Shown: in pieces, positions 1-7,743 of the stretch
Layout: each line of letters begins with the position of its first letter
Numbering within the stretch: the first letter of the stretch is position 1
Assembly: GCA_016180765.1 (NCBI GenBank)
Contig: JACPAP010000057.1
Location: 1 to 13,715, forward strand
Reading direction: 5' to 3'
Length of the DNA: 13,715 nucleotides
DNA from: Gemmatimonadota bacterium
GTDB taxonomy: Bacteria > Gemmatimonadota > Gemmatimonadetes > Gemmatimonadales > GWC2-71-9
The notes under the pieces: generated by a model
The model's input: only the letters and a program-made list of their open reading frames with translations
What the model was told of the DNA's origin: nothing
The model's database searches: none
Program-made: the position numbers and the translations under genes

Positions 1-1
1 A

Positions 2-1342
2 GCCGGCGAAGGTGTGGAGGTCGTGCCCTTCGATCTGGCCCTCGCCGGCGACGCGACCGCCCTGGTGATCAGCGGGCCCAACACCGGCGGCAAGACGGTC
101 TTGCTCAAGGCGGTCGGCCTGATCGCCGCGCTGGCGCAGGCCGGGGTGCTGCCGCCGCTGGCCGACGGAAGCCGATTGCCGGTCTTCCGGCGGATCTTCG
201 CCGACATCGGTGATCATCAGTCCATCGCGGCCAGCCTGTCCACCTTCTCGGCCCACGTGGCGGCGCTGCGGGGCGTTTTGGCGGACGCCGATGGGACGTC
301 CCTGGTGCTGGTGGATGAGCTTGGCAACGGAACCGACCCGGCCGAGGGCGGCGCGCTCGCGGCGGCCGCGCTGCTCGCGCTGGTGCGGCGCCGGGCGACC
401 ACGGTCGTCACCACCCACCTGGCGCACCTCAAGGACGTGGCGGCGCGGACCCCCGGCGTGGAGAACGCGTCCCTCGAGTTCGACGCGGCCACGCTCACGC
501 CGACCTACCGCTTCCTGCAAGGCGTGCCCGGGCGCTCCTACGGGCTGGCGGTGGCCCGCCGCCTGGGCGTACCGGCGGAGGTGCTGACCGAAGCCGAGTC
601 CATCATGCCGGCCGCCCAGCGCACGCTGGAGGCGCTCCTGGCGGATCTCGAGGCCAAGACCCAGGAGGTCGAGCGGCGAGAGCGTGAGGCCGAGGTTCTG
701 CGAGCGCAGCTCGCGGGGCGCGAAGACGAGTCGCAGGCGGTGGCCCGGGACCTGGACCAGCGAGCGCGCGCGGTCGCCGCCAAGGAACGCGAGGTGGAGC
801 GGGCGGGGCGGGAGCAGGCGCGGCAGTTCCTGCTCGAGGCACGCCGCCGGGTGGAAGAAGCCCTGGCGCTGGCGCGGGCGGCCGTCAGCGAGGCCACGGC
901 GAAGGAGGCCCGGCGCCTGGTGGAAGAGGGGGTGCAGCAGGAGGGGGAGGCCCTGAAGCAACTGGCCTCCGAGGCAGAAGCCAAGGGGTGGCGCGTCAGG
1001 GCGGGAAAAGGGACAGGGGAAAAGGGAAAAGTCGGGGAAAAGGGGAAGGTCGAGACGAAGACAACGCGATCGAACGTTTCCCCTTTCCCTCTTCCCGTTT
1101 CCCCGGACCTTGATCTCCGCGGCCTGACCGTGGACGAAGCCACCGCCGCCCTGGTCGCCGCGCTGGACTCCGCGGTCGTGAACGATCTCCCCTGGCTCCG
1201 CATCATCCACGGCAAAGGCACCGGCGCCCTGCGCGCCGCGGTCCAGCAGTGGCTCGCCGCGGACTCGCGCGTGGCGGCGTTCCGGCTGGCCCCGCCGCAG
1301 GAGGGCGGCGCCGGCGTGACGCTCGCCGAGTTCAAGCCGTGA
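2..1342 (+). CDS. mutS2: MutS2 endonuclease/ATPase, C-terminal part (5' end outside window)
   Basis: MutS2 is a MutS-family ATPase with a C-terminal Smr nuclease domain, acting on branched or recombination DNA (anti-recombination) and, in some bacteria, on collided ribosomes. The reading frame is already open at base 2, so the GTG at 14 is internal and roughly the first 300 residues are missing. Counting from 14, Walker A is GPNTGGKT at residues 21-28 and Walker B is LVLVDELG with D101-E102. A long Arg/Glu/Ala coiled coil follows (about residues 190-320). The Smr domain covers about residues 365-442, with LDLRG and HGKGTGALR. The linker before Smr, where family members usually carry a small KOW-like domain, is instead a short Gly/Lys-rich then Pro-rich stretch encoded by an inverted heptad repeat (1003-1104). 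The stop overlaps the dnaG start by GTGA. The assignment is certain; loss of the KOW-like segment is judged from memory of the family. Confidence 0.95.
   Translation, partial: AGEGVEVVPFDLALAGDATALVISGPNTGGKTVLLKAVGLIAALAQAGVLPPLADGSRLPVFRRIFADIGDHQSIAASLSTFSAHVAALRGVLADADGTSLVLVDELGNGTDPAEGGALAAAALLALVRRRATTVVTTHLAHLKDVAARTPGVENASLEFDAATLTPTYRFLQGVPGRSYGLAVARRLGVPAEVLTEAESIMPAAQRTLEALLADLEAKTQEVERREREAEVLRAQLAGREDESQAVARDLDQRARAVAAKEREVERAGREQARQFLLEARRRVEEALALARAAVSEATAKEARRLVEEGVQQEGEALKQLASEAEAKGWRVRAGKGTGEKGKVGEKGKVETKTTRSNVSPFPLPVSPDLDLRGLTVDEATAALVAALDSAVVNDLPWLRIIHGKGTGALRAAVQQWLAADSRVAAFRLAPPQEGGAGVTLAEFKP
1003..1104. repeat. Inverted heptad-repeat pair inside mutS2
   Basis: The left arm starts with four 7-nt units at 1003-1030 (consensus GGGAAAA) and continues with two looser units to 1048. 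The right arm is four 7-nt units at 1077-1104 (consensus TTTCCCC). The reverse complement of the right arm aligns to 1002-1029 without gaps at about 22 of 28 positions. The 28-nt loop is 1049-1076. The whole element is translated in the mutS2 frame as a Lys/Gly-rich then Ser/Pro-rich linker between the coiled coil and the Smr domain. No stop codon is introduced. Confidence 0.8.
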
Positions 1343-3117
1343 GCCCGATCCCGGACGAGGTGATCGAGCAGGTCCGCGACGCGGCAGACATCGTGGGGTT
1401 GATCGGGGCGCACGTCGAGCTCAAACGGACCGGGGCGGATTACCGCGGCCCCTGCCCGTTCCACGGCGGGACCCACCGCAACTTCGCCGTGATTCCCAAG
1501 AAAGGGATGTTCTACTGCTTCGTGTGCCATGAGGCCGGCGACGTCTTCACGTTCTACATGAAGAAGTTCGGGATGGACTATCCCACGGCGGTCCGCGACG
1601 TGGCGGCCAAGGTGGGCATCTCGATCCCGGAGCGTCCGGCGGGCGGTCCAGACCCGCGGGAGCCGCTGTATGAAGCGTTGTCTGTCGCTGCTGAGTGGTA
1701 CGCGCGCCGGCTGCGCGAAGCGCCCGACGCGGCCGACGCGCGGGCCTACCTCGAGGGGCGGGAGTTGGTGTTGAGCGAGCTGCTGCCGTTGGGCTTGGGC
1801 TGGGCGCCCAAGGGTGAGGACTTGGCCGCGGCGATGCGGCAGCTGGGCTTCACGGACGAGCGTCTGTTGGACGCCGGGCTTCTCACCAAGCGGGAGGATG
1901 GCTCGCTCCGGCCGCGCTTCTGGCAGCGGCTGCTGTTTCCCATCCATGACCTCCGGGCTCGCGTGGTGGGGTTCGGCGGACGCCTGCTGGGCGATGGCGA
2001 ACCCAAGTACCTCAACTCACCGGATTCGGCCGTGTTTCACAAGGGCCACCTGCTGTACAATCTCCACCAGGCAAAGCAGGCGATTCGCCAGGCGGAAGAC
2101 GCGGTGGTGGTCGAGGGGTACTTCGACGCCCTGCGGCTGGTGCAGGTGGGCATCGAGAACGTGGTGGCGCCGCTGGGCACCGGGCTCACGCCCGAACAGG
2201 CGACGCTGCTGCGGCGCTTCACCGAGCCGGTGGTGCTGCTCTACGACGGGGACGCCGCGGGAACGCGCGCCAGCTTTCGCGCGGCGGACGTCTTGCTCCG
2301 CGCCGGCCTCCGGGTGTCGGTCGCGACCCTGCCGCCCGGCGACGATCCGGACACGTGGGCCCGGAAGGGCGGCGCCGACGCCGTCCGCAAGGTGCTGGAC
2401 GACGCGGTGGACGTGCTGGAGCGGAAACTCCTGCTGCTGGAGCGCAAGGGGTGGTTCCAGTCGGTGGCGGGACGGCGCCGGGCGCTGGACCGGCTGCTGC
2501 CCACGCTCCGCGCTCCCCGCGATCCGGTGATGCGGGACCTCTACGTGGGCCGCGTGGCCGAGGCACTAGGTGTCACCCGCAGCTCGATCGAGGGCGAGAT
2601 GCGGCTGGGCCGGGACCCCGAACCCGCGCGCCCCCGCGGCCCGGCGGCACCCGAACCCACGGTCCGGCGCCCCACGGTGGGCCCCGAGCGGGATCTGCTG
2701 CGGGTCATGACCCGGGAACCCGAGTGGCGCTCCCGAATCGCCGAGCAGGTGGCGGATCGGGCCGTGCTGCGGGAGCCCGCGCGGCAGGTGTTCGACGCCC
2801 TGGTGGCCGCCGGCGCCGCCCCGGCCGCCGAGGTTCTGAGCGGGCTCACGGGCGAGCCGCAGGCGCTGCTGGCGGAGCTGTTGGCGGAGCCGTGGGGGGG
2901 ACTCGAGCTGGATGCGCTGGTCGAGGGCGCGGTGAATCGTCTGGACAGTCGTCGATTGGAAGCGGAAGTGGAACGGATCGAGCGCGAGCTGCCGTTCGCG
3001 GCGGAGGCCGAGAAGACCGAGCTGATGCGCCGGGTGGACACGTTGGCCCGGCAGATCAAGAAACTGAATCCCGCACGATGGAACGTGATGCGCACAGGGA
3101 GGAGCGGTGCACGCTGA
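1339..3117 (+). CDS. dnaG: DNA primase
   Basis: DnaG synthesises RNA primers at the replication fork in partnership with the replicative helicase. The GTG at 1339 is chosen because it overlaps the mutS2 stop as GTGA and gives a standard N-terminus (VSPIPDEVIEQVRDAADIV). The frame is open upstream to 1249, but that part lies inside mutS2 and is not primase-like. The product is 592 residues, normal for the family. The zinc-binding domain has C39, H42, C60 and C63 (CPFH...CFVC). The TOPRIM core shows EGYFD at 259-263 and DGDAAG at 303-308. A Pro/Arg-rich linker near residue 430 leads to a divergent C-terminal helicase-interacting region. It overlaps the next gene by 11 nt. No promoter is visible, so expression is probably by read-through from mutS2. 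Confidence 0.97.
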   Translation: MSPIPDEVIEQVRDAADIVGLIGAHVELKRTGADYRGPCPFHGGTHRNFAVIPKKGMFYCFVCHEAGDVFTFYMKKFGMDYPTAVRDVAAKVGISIPERPAGGPDPREPLYEALSVAAEWYARRLREAPDAADARAYLEGRELVLSELLPLGLGWAPKGEDLAAAMRQLGFTDERLLDAGLLTKREDGSLRPRFWQRLLFPIHDLRARVVGFGGRLLGDGEPKYLNSPDSAVFHKGHLLYNLHQAKQAIRQAEDAVVVEGYFDALRLVQVGIENVVAPLGTGLTPEQATLLRRFTEPVVLLYDGDAAGTRASFRAADVLLRAGLRVSVATLPPGDDPDTWARKGGADAVRKVLDDAVDVLERKLLLLERKGWFQSVAGRRRALDRLLPTLRAPRDPVMRDLYVGRVAEALGVTRSSIEGEMRLGRDPEPARPRGPAAPEPTVRRPTVGPERDLLRVMTREPEWRSRIAEQVADRAVLREPARQVFDALVAAGAAPAAEVLSGLTGEPQALLAELLAEPWGGLELDALVEGAVNRLDSRRLEAEVERIERELPFAAEAEKTELMRRVDTLARQIKKLNPARWNVMRTGRSGAR

Positions 3118-3814
3118 TTTGGAAGCGTTGTTGAATCTGCAGGAGCACGACAAGGCGGTGATCGCCATCGAAGCCGAACTGGCGGCGTTCAACCCGGAGC
3201 TGGCGGCGCTGGATGCGGAGCTGGCCCAAGCGCAAGCCGAGTTGGACGGCGCGCGCAAAGGAGCCCAGGATGCCGAGCTGCGGCGCGCGGAGCTGGAGGG
3301 CAAGATCGAGAGCTACCGCGTCATGCAGGAGCGGCGCCGGCAACGGCTCGAGTGGGTACGCGGGGCCAAGGAAGCCTCCACGCTCATGGCCGAACTGGAC
3401 CTGGCGCGGACCGTGCTGGCCAAGGAAGAAGCCGAGTGGATGCGCTCGGCGGACCGGGTGCAAGAGGCCGAGCGCCGGGCGGCGGAGGTGGAGCGCCTGG
3501 TGGAGGAGGCGCGGACGGCCCAGGCGTCCCGTCGCGAGGCCATCGCGGCCGGCCAGGCCGCCAGCGCCGAGCGGCTGGCGGAGGCACGCCGGCGCCGGGA
3601 CCAAGCGGCCGGCGGGGTCAGACGGCCGCTGCTCCAGCAGTACGAGCGCATTCGGCGCGGGCGTGCGCCGCTGGCCCTGTATCCCTTGCACGGGGAGGCC
3701 TGCGGCCATTGCTACACCGCCGTGCCCCTCCATCGTCGCCAGGACATCCTCAACGGCCAGTCGGTCACCACCTGCGAGGCCTGCGGCGTGATCGTGTACC
3801 ACGCGCCCGACTGA
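3107..3814 (+). CDS. Coiled-coil protein with C4-type zinc ribbon (COG1579/DUF164 family)
   Basis: This is a 235-residue protein starting at GTG 3107, preceded by a purine-rich AGGGAGGA (3096-3103) that can serve as ribosome binding site. Residues about 1-170 are almost pure heptad-like coiled coil, rich in Glu, Ala, Arg and Leu. The C-terminus (about 195-230) is a zinc ribbon with CGHC and CEAC pairs separated by about 25 residues. This architecture matches the COG1579 family, which is widespread, often lies near replication or RNase H genes, and has no firmly established reaction. The start lies 11 nt inside dnaG, implying translational coupling. A gap of 35 nt follows before recJ. The family assignment is firm; the function is unknown. 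Confidence 0.9.
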   Translation: MHADLEALLNLQEHDKAVIAIEAELAAFNPELAALDAELAQAQAELDGARKGAQDAELRRAELEGKIESYRVMQERRRQRLEWVRGAKEASTLMAELDLARTVLAKEEAEWMRSADRVQEAERRAAEVERLVEEARTAQASRREAIAAGQAASAERLAEARRRRDQAAGGVRRPLLQQYERIRRGRAPLALYPLHGEACGHCYTAVPLHRRQDILNGQSVTTCEACGVIVYHAPD

Positions 3815-3849
3815 TGCTGCTTAAGCGCTCAATCTATGACACGTGACCT

Positions 3850-5610
3850 GTGGTTGGATCGGTGACCCGCCTTAGTAGCCGCTGGGTGATCCGCGGCGCG
3901 CCGGACGAGGTGTGCGTCCGCACGCTCAGCCAGGCCCTGAACCTCCCCGTGGCGCTGGCGGCGCTGCTGGTGCAGCGCGGCTACTCCATGCCGGCAGCGG
4001 CCGCAGCGTTCCTTCGCCCCAGCCTCGATGCCCTGACCGACCCCTTCGACCTCCCGGACATGAGCCGTGCCGTCGAGCTGCTGGTTGGGGCGGTGCGTCG
4101 CGGCGAGGGCATTCTGGTGCACGGGGACTACGACGTGGACGGCCAGTGCGCGTCGGCGCTGCTCACGCGCACCCTCCGGGCGGCCGGCGCCCGGGTGATT
4201 CCCTTCGTGCCGCACCGCCTGCGGGACGGGTACGATTTTGGGCCGGCGGGGCTGGCGGCGGCGCAGGAGCACCAGGCGGCGGTCATCGTCACCTGCGACT
4301 GCGGCACCACGGCCCAGGAGGCGGTAGCCCGCGCCAAGGCGGCCGGACACACGGTCATCATCACGGACCACCATCTGCCCGGGGCGCTGCCGCCGGCGGA
4401 CGCGATCGTCAATCCGCGCCGGGAGGGTGGCAACGGCGGGTACCGGGATTTCTGCGGCGCCGGGGTCGCCTTCAAGCTGGCGCAGGGACTGGTCGGCGCG
4501 CTCGGCCTGCCGGCGAACCTGCCGTACCACCTGCTGGACCTGGTGGCGCTGGCCACGGTGGCGGACATCGTGCCGCTCACCGGGGAGAACCGCATCCTGG
4601 TCAGGTCCGGTCTCAAGCTCCTGGCCGACTCGCGATGGCCGGGGGTGCGCGCGCTGGTGGAAACCGTGGGCCTGGCGGGCAGAGCCATCCGGGCGGGGCA
4701 CGTGGGCTTTATTCTGGCGCCGCGGCTCAACGCCACCGGCCGGATCGCGGACGCCATGGACGGGCTCAAGCTCCTGCTCAGCGACGACGCGGCGGAGGCG
4801 CGGGAGCTGGCCCGGCAGCTGGAGACCATCAACGCGCGGCGCCAGGAAATGGACCAGCAAATCCTGGAACAGGCCGTCGGCACGGTCGAGCGGGAGGTGG
4901 ATCTCCAGGACGCGTACGGCCTGGTGCTGGCCCAGGACGGCTGGCATCCCGGCGTGATCGGGATCGTGGCGTCTCGGTTGGTCGAGCGGTTCGGCCGGCC
5001 TACCATCCTGGTGGCGTTGGAAGGCGACGAGGGGCGGGGGTCGGGACGCAGCATTCCCGGGTTCGACTTGCACGCCGCGCTGGTGAGCTGCGCGCCGCAC
5101 CTGGCGCGCTTCGGCGGCCACACCATGGCGGCCGGGCTCACCGTCCGGCGGGAGCAGCTGGACGACTTCCGCCTGGCCTTCAACGCCGTGGCGCGGGAGG
5201 CCCTGGACCCGGACGACCTGGTGCCCAGCCAGCGCATCGATCGCCTGGTGGTTTTGGACCAGCTGGACTTGAGGCTGGAGCGCCTGCTCCAGGCCCTGGA
5301 GCCCTGCGGACCGGGCAACCCGGCGCCGGTGTTCGGCGCTGCGGGGGTGAGGGCCCGCGACCCCAAAGTGGTGGGTACCAACCACCTCCGGTTCGTGTTG
5401 GACGATGGGACCAGTCGGCTGCCGGCGATCGGGTTCGATTGGGCGGATCGGGTGGAGGGCGATTGGGCGGCGGGACCGGTGGACGTGGCGTTTCGTCTGG
5501 AGCGGGACGAGTGGCAGGGCGATGCCACACTCCAGGCCCGCGTGGTCCACATTCGCCCCGCCGCGGCCGTTGCCGCCGGGACCAGTTCACCGCAGAGGGC
5601 GCAGAGATGA
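3850..5610 (+). CDS. recJ: Single-stranded-DNA-specific exonuclease RecJ
   Basis: RecJ is a 5'-3' single-strand DNA exonuclease of the DHH phosphoesterase superfamily, used in recombination and mismatch or base-excision repair. The catalytic motifs are DYDVDG at residues 93-98, TCDCGTT near 148, DHH at 173-175, and a later ATVADIVPL motif. The DHHA1 domain follows with GRSIPGFDLH and FGGHTMAAG (about nt 5113-5130), then an OB-fold region with CGPGNPAPVF. Length is 586 residues from GTG 3850; GTG 3862 is an equally possible start and neither has a clear Shine-Dalgarno. The last seven residues (SPQRAQR) and the stop codon are encoded by the left arm of the inverted repeat at 5586-5747, so the natural C-terminus has probably been altered. 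The 35-nt gap upstream holds no convincing promoter. Confidence 0.96.
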   Translation: MVGSVTRLSSRWVIRGAPDEVCVRTLSQALNLPVALAALLVQRGYSMPAAAAAFLRPSLDALTDPFDLPDMSRAVELLVGAVRRGEGILVHGDYDVDGQCASALLTRTLRAAGARVIPFVPHRLRDGYDFGPAGLAAAQEHQAAVIVTCDCGTTAQEAVARAKAAGHTVIITDHHLPGALPPADAIVNPRREGGNGGYRDFCGAGVAFKLAQGLVGALGLPANLPYHLLDLVALATVADIVPLTGENRILVRSGLKLLADSRWPGVRALVETVGLAGRAIRAGHVGFILAPRLNATGRIADAMDGLKLLLSDDAAEARELARQLETINARRQEMDQQILEQAVGTVEREVDLQDAYGLVLAQDGWHPGVIGIVASRLVERFGRPTILVALEGDEGRGSGRSIPGFDLHAALVSCAPHLARFGGHTMAAGLTVRREQLDDFRLAFNAVAREALDPDDLVPSQRIDRLVVLDQLDLRLERLLQALEPCGPGNPAPVFGAAGVRARDPKVVGTNHLRFVLDDGTSRLPAIGFDWADRVEGDWAAGPVDVAFRLERDEWQGDATLQARVVHIRPAAAVAAGTSSPQRAQR

Positions 5611-5747
5611 ACGGAGAGGGCGGAGAGAACAACGTTGTTAGTTATCTGGTACCCGTCATGGGTGGTGCCTCGGACAGCGAACAGCCGAAAACAAACGACG
5701 TTGCTCTCTGCGCTCTCTCTGTTTCTCTCTGCGTCCTCTGCGGTGAA
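5586..5747. repeat. Inverted tandem-repeat pair filling the recJ-rsmD spacer
   Basis: The left arm is 5586-5639 and the right arm 5694-5747, each 54 nt. They pair in inverted orientation without gaps at 46 of 54 positions by my count. Each arm starts (outer end) with TTCAC and then has about four degenerate 9-nt units based on CGCAGAGGA, ending near the loop with an AACAACGTTGTT-like palindrome. The 54-nt loop (5640-5693) has no ORF I can recognise. The left arm supplies the recJ stop codon (5608-5610), and rsmD starts 27 nt after the right arm. No T-tract follows the structure, so it does not look like an intrinsic terminator, although the transcript could form a very long hairpin. Confidence 0.9.
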
Positions 5748-5773
5748 ATCACTGGAAACCGGGCGCCTGCGTG

Positions 5774-6278
5774 ATGCGCATCATCGCGGGGGAGTTCCGT
5801 GGCCGAACGCTAAGGGCGCCGCCCGACCGCCGGGCCAGGCCCACGGCGGATCGCTTGCGGGAGGCGTGGTTCAGCATCCTCGGAGAGCAATTGATCGGCG
5901 CCACCATTCTGGATCTGTTCGCCGGTTCCGGCGCTTGCCCTTTCGCGGGGCGCGAGCCGGGTGGATTTTGTAGAGGTGTCCAAGACCTCGCTGGCCGCCC
6001 TGCGCGCCAACGTCGCCGCGCTCGACGTCGAAGCCCGGGTGCGCATTCACCGGGCCGACGCACTCGCGTTCGTCGAACGCCTGGAGGCTCGGACCTTCGA
6101 CATCGCCTTCGCGGACCCGCCCTACCGCACCCCGGCTGCCGAGCAGCTGGTGGCGCGGTTCCGCGAGCGCCCCTTTGCCCGCCTGCTGGTGGTGGAACAC
6201 GCCGCGCGGACCGAGCTCCCGGGCGACGAGACCCGGCGCTACGGCGACGCCGCGCTCACGTTTTGTCGGGCCGCGTGA
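5774..6278 (+). pseudogene. rsmD: 16S rRNA (guanine-966-N2)-methyltransferase RsmD, frameshifted
   Basis: RsmD methylates G966 of 16S rRNA using S-adenosylmethionine. The start at ATG 5774 gives MRIIAGEFRGRTL, typical of the family. This frame is good to LDLFAGSGA (to 5935), the SAM-binding motif I. Homology then continues in another frame from 5937 (ALSRGASR, then VDFVEVSKTSLAALRANV), through the catalytic-motif ADPPY near 6113-6127, to the TGA at 6276-6278. Family members read GSGALGIEALSRGA here; only one base lies where about twelve are expected, so 11 nt appear deleted and the frame is lost inside the SAM-binding loop. Restoring 11 nt would give about 171 residues, normal for RsmD. It may be a true inactivation or a sequence or assembly error. 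The gene overlaps coaD by GTGA. Confidence 0.88.
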
Positions 6279-6757
6279 GCCGCATCGCGGTGTACCCCGG
6301 GTCCTTCGACCCGATCACGCGTGGCCATGAGGACCTCATCCGGCGCTCGCTGCGCTTCGCGGATCGGGTGATTGTGGCGGTGGCCGCCAACTCGTCCAAA
6401 TCGCCCCTCTTCACGCTGGAGGAGCGGGTGCAGCTGGCGCAGAAAGTCCTGGCCGGGGAGTCCGGCGTGGAGGTGCAGACGTTCGAGGGGCTGCTGGCGG
6501 ACTTCGCGCGGCAGGTGGGCGCCCGGATCGTGGTGCGTGGGCTCCGGGCCGTGGCCGACTTCGACTACGAGTTCCAGATGGCGCTCATGAATCGCCAGCT
6601 CTACGATGAATTGGAAACCGTGTTCCTGGTTCCAGCCCTCCACCTGACCTACCTGAGCGCCAGCATCGTGCGGGAGGTGGCGCGCTTGGGGGGCGACGTC
6701 AGTGTTTTCGTCCATCCCGAGGTCGAGCGGGCGCTCAAGGCCAAGTTCGCGCCATGA
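6275..6757 (+). CDS. coaD: Phosphopantetheine adenylyltransferase
   Basis: CoaD transfers AMP from ATP to 4'-phosphopantetheine, the penultimate step of coenzyme A synthesis. The start is GTG 6275, overlapping the rsmD stop as GTGA and giving VSRIAVYPGSFDPITRGH. The same frame is open upstream to 5771, but that part is the N-terminal piece of frameshifted rsmD followed by out-of-frame sequence. The product is 160 residues, the usual size. Recognisable motifs are GSFDPITRGH (nucleotidyltransferase T/HxGH motif), SSKSPLFTLEERV, VVRGLRAVADFDYEFQMA, and near the C-terminus YLSASIVREVA, the position of the family's ISSTxVRE motif. rsmD-coaD is a very common bacterial pair. The stop overlaps the pta ATG as ATGA. 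Confidence 0.97.
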   Translation: MSRIAVYPGSFDPITRGHEDLIRRSLRFADRVIVAVAANSSKSPLFTLEERVQLAQKVLAGESGVEVQTFEGLLADFARQVGARIVVRGLRAVADFDYEFQMALMNRQLYDELETVFLVPALHLTYLSASIVREVARLGGDVSVFVHPEVERALKAKFAP

Positions 6758-7743
6758 GCTTCCGGGCCCTGTTGCGCCGGCGCGCCAAGGCGCTGGGCGG
6801 GTCGGTGGTGTTCGCCGAGGGGTGGGACGACCGCATTGCGGAGGCGGCGCGTCGCGTCACGGCGCAGCGGATCGCCCGGGTCACGGTGCTCGACGGCAAG
6901 CTCCCCACGGACGCGCGGATCGAGCGCGTGGCCGAGCTGCTCTGGACCCGGGCGCGCGACCGGGTGCGGGACGAAGCCCACGCCGTGGAGCTGGCCCGAG
7001 ACCCGCTGCGGTTGGCCGCGGGGCTGGTGGCGCTGGGCGAAGTGAGCGCGGCCGTGGCGGGCGCCGCGACTCCCACGGCCGAGGTCCTGCGGACCGCGCT
7101 TTGGGTGATTGGGCCGGCGGAGGGCGTCAGCACGGTGAGCAGCGCGTTCTATATGGTCATGCACGGGGTCCGGGGACCGGGGACCGGGGTTCGGGTGGGG
7201 CACCGGCCGGATCCCGGTTCCCGGTCCCCGGACCCCGAGTTTGTCCTCACCTTCACAGATTGTGCCGTGATCCCCGACCCCACGCCGGAGCAGCTGGCCG
7301 AGATCGCGCTCGCCGCCGCCCGGGATCGCCGGCGCATCGTGGGTGACGAGCCGGTGGTCGCGTTTCTGTCGTACAGCACCAAGGGGAGCGCCTCGGGCCC
7401 GCGGGTGGACAAAGTGCGAGCCGCGGTCGAGCGATTCCGCCGGGTCGCGCCGGAGATTCCCTGTGACGGCGAGCTCCAGGGCGACGCCGCGCTGGTCCCG
7501 GAAGTGGCGCAGCGGAAGGCCCCGGGGTCCCCGGCAGGGGGTCGGGCCAACGTCCTGGTGTTCCCCGACCTTGACAGCGGCAACGTCAGTTACAAACTGG
7601 TACAGCGGTTATCCGACGCAGTGGCAATCGGGCCGATCCTGCAGGGGCTGGCGCGCCCCATGGCCGACCTGTCGCGCGGCGCCACGGTGGATGATATCGT
7701 GGACGTCGCCGCGACGGCGCTGCTGCAAACCACGGAGGGGTGA
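6754..7743 (+). CDS. pta: Phosphate acetyltransferase with a repeat-encoded insertion
   Basis: Pta interconverts acetyl-CoA and acetyl phosphate, linking CoA metabolism to acetate and ATP formation. The 329-residue product starts at ATG 6754 (ATGA overlap with coaD) and matches the short Pta catalytic domain (PF01515), with VVFAEGWDDR at the N-terminus, GPAEGVSTVSSAFYMV, DCAVIPDPTPEQLA, then ANVLVFPDLDSGNVSYKLVQRL and IGPILQGLARPMADLSRGATVDDIV. Between SAFYMVM and FVLTFTDCAV, family members have only a short turn; here there are about 20-25 extra residues (HGVRGPGTG...PDPE) encoded by an inverted heptad repeat at 7164-7237. The frame is kept. Whether the enzyme tolerates the loop is unknown. 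No acetate kinase gene is adjacent. Confidence 0.93.
   Translation: MSFRALLRRRAKALGGSVVFAEGWDDRIAEAARRVTAQRIARVTVLDGKLPTDARIERVAELLWTRARDRVRDEAHAVELARDPLRLAAGLVALGEVSAAVAGAATPTAEVLRTALWVIGPAEGVSTVSSAFYMVMHGVRGPGTGVRVGHRPDPGSRSPDPEFVLTFTDCAVIPDPTPEQLAEIALAAARDRRRIVGDEPVVAFLSYSTKGSASGPRVDKVRAAVERFRRVAPEIPCDGELQGDAALVPEVAQRKAPGSPAGGRANVLVFPDLDSGNVSYKLVQRLSDAVAIGPILQGLARPMADLSRGATVDDIVDVAATALLQTTEG
7164..7237. repeat. Inverted heptad-repeat pair inside pta
   Basis: The left arm (7164-7191) is four 7-nt units, consensus CGGGGAC. The right arm (7210-7237) is four 7-nt units which in reverse complement read CGGGGTC, CGGGGAC and two variants. The two 28-nt arms pair in inverted orientation at about 25 of 28 positions, separated by an 18-nt loop (7192-7209). 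The element is translated in frame as a Gly/Arg/Pro/Ser-rich loop. The element is 74 nt; with one further base it equals 25 codons, which would keep the gene in frame. Confidence 0.88.

Noticed and set aside
1249..1338. Upstream extension of DnaG from 1249
   Set aside because: This stretch overlaps the mutS2 Smr domain in another frame, is Arg/Gly-rich and unlike any primase N-terminus.
3829..5550. Very long minus-strand open frame (573 codons) opposite recJ
   Set aside because: It is the antisense shadow of a clearly conserved recJ in GC-rich DNA, has Arg/His/Pro-rich composition and shows no recognisable motif.
5586..5760. Intrinsic terminator after recJ
   Set aside because: The stem is far too long, has a 54-nt loop, and is not followed by a T-run on the + strand.
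5771..6757. Single 328-codon frame suggesting an RsmD-CoaD fusion
   Set aside because: The middle part (about 5942-6274) is out-of-frame, while the true RsmD continuation lies in another frame; coaD starts normally at GTG 6275.
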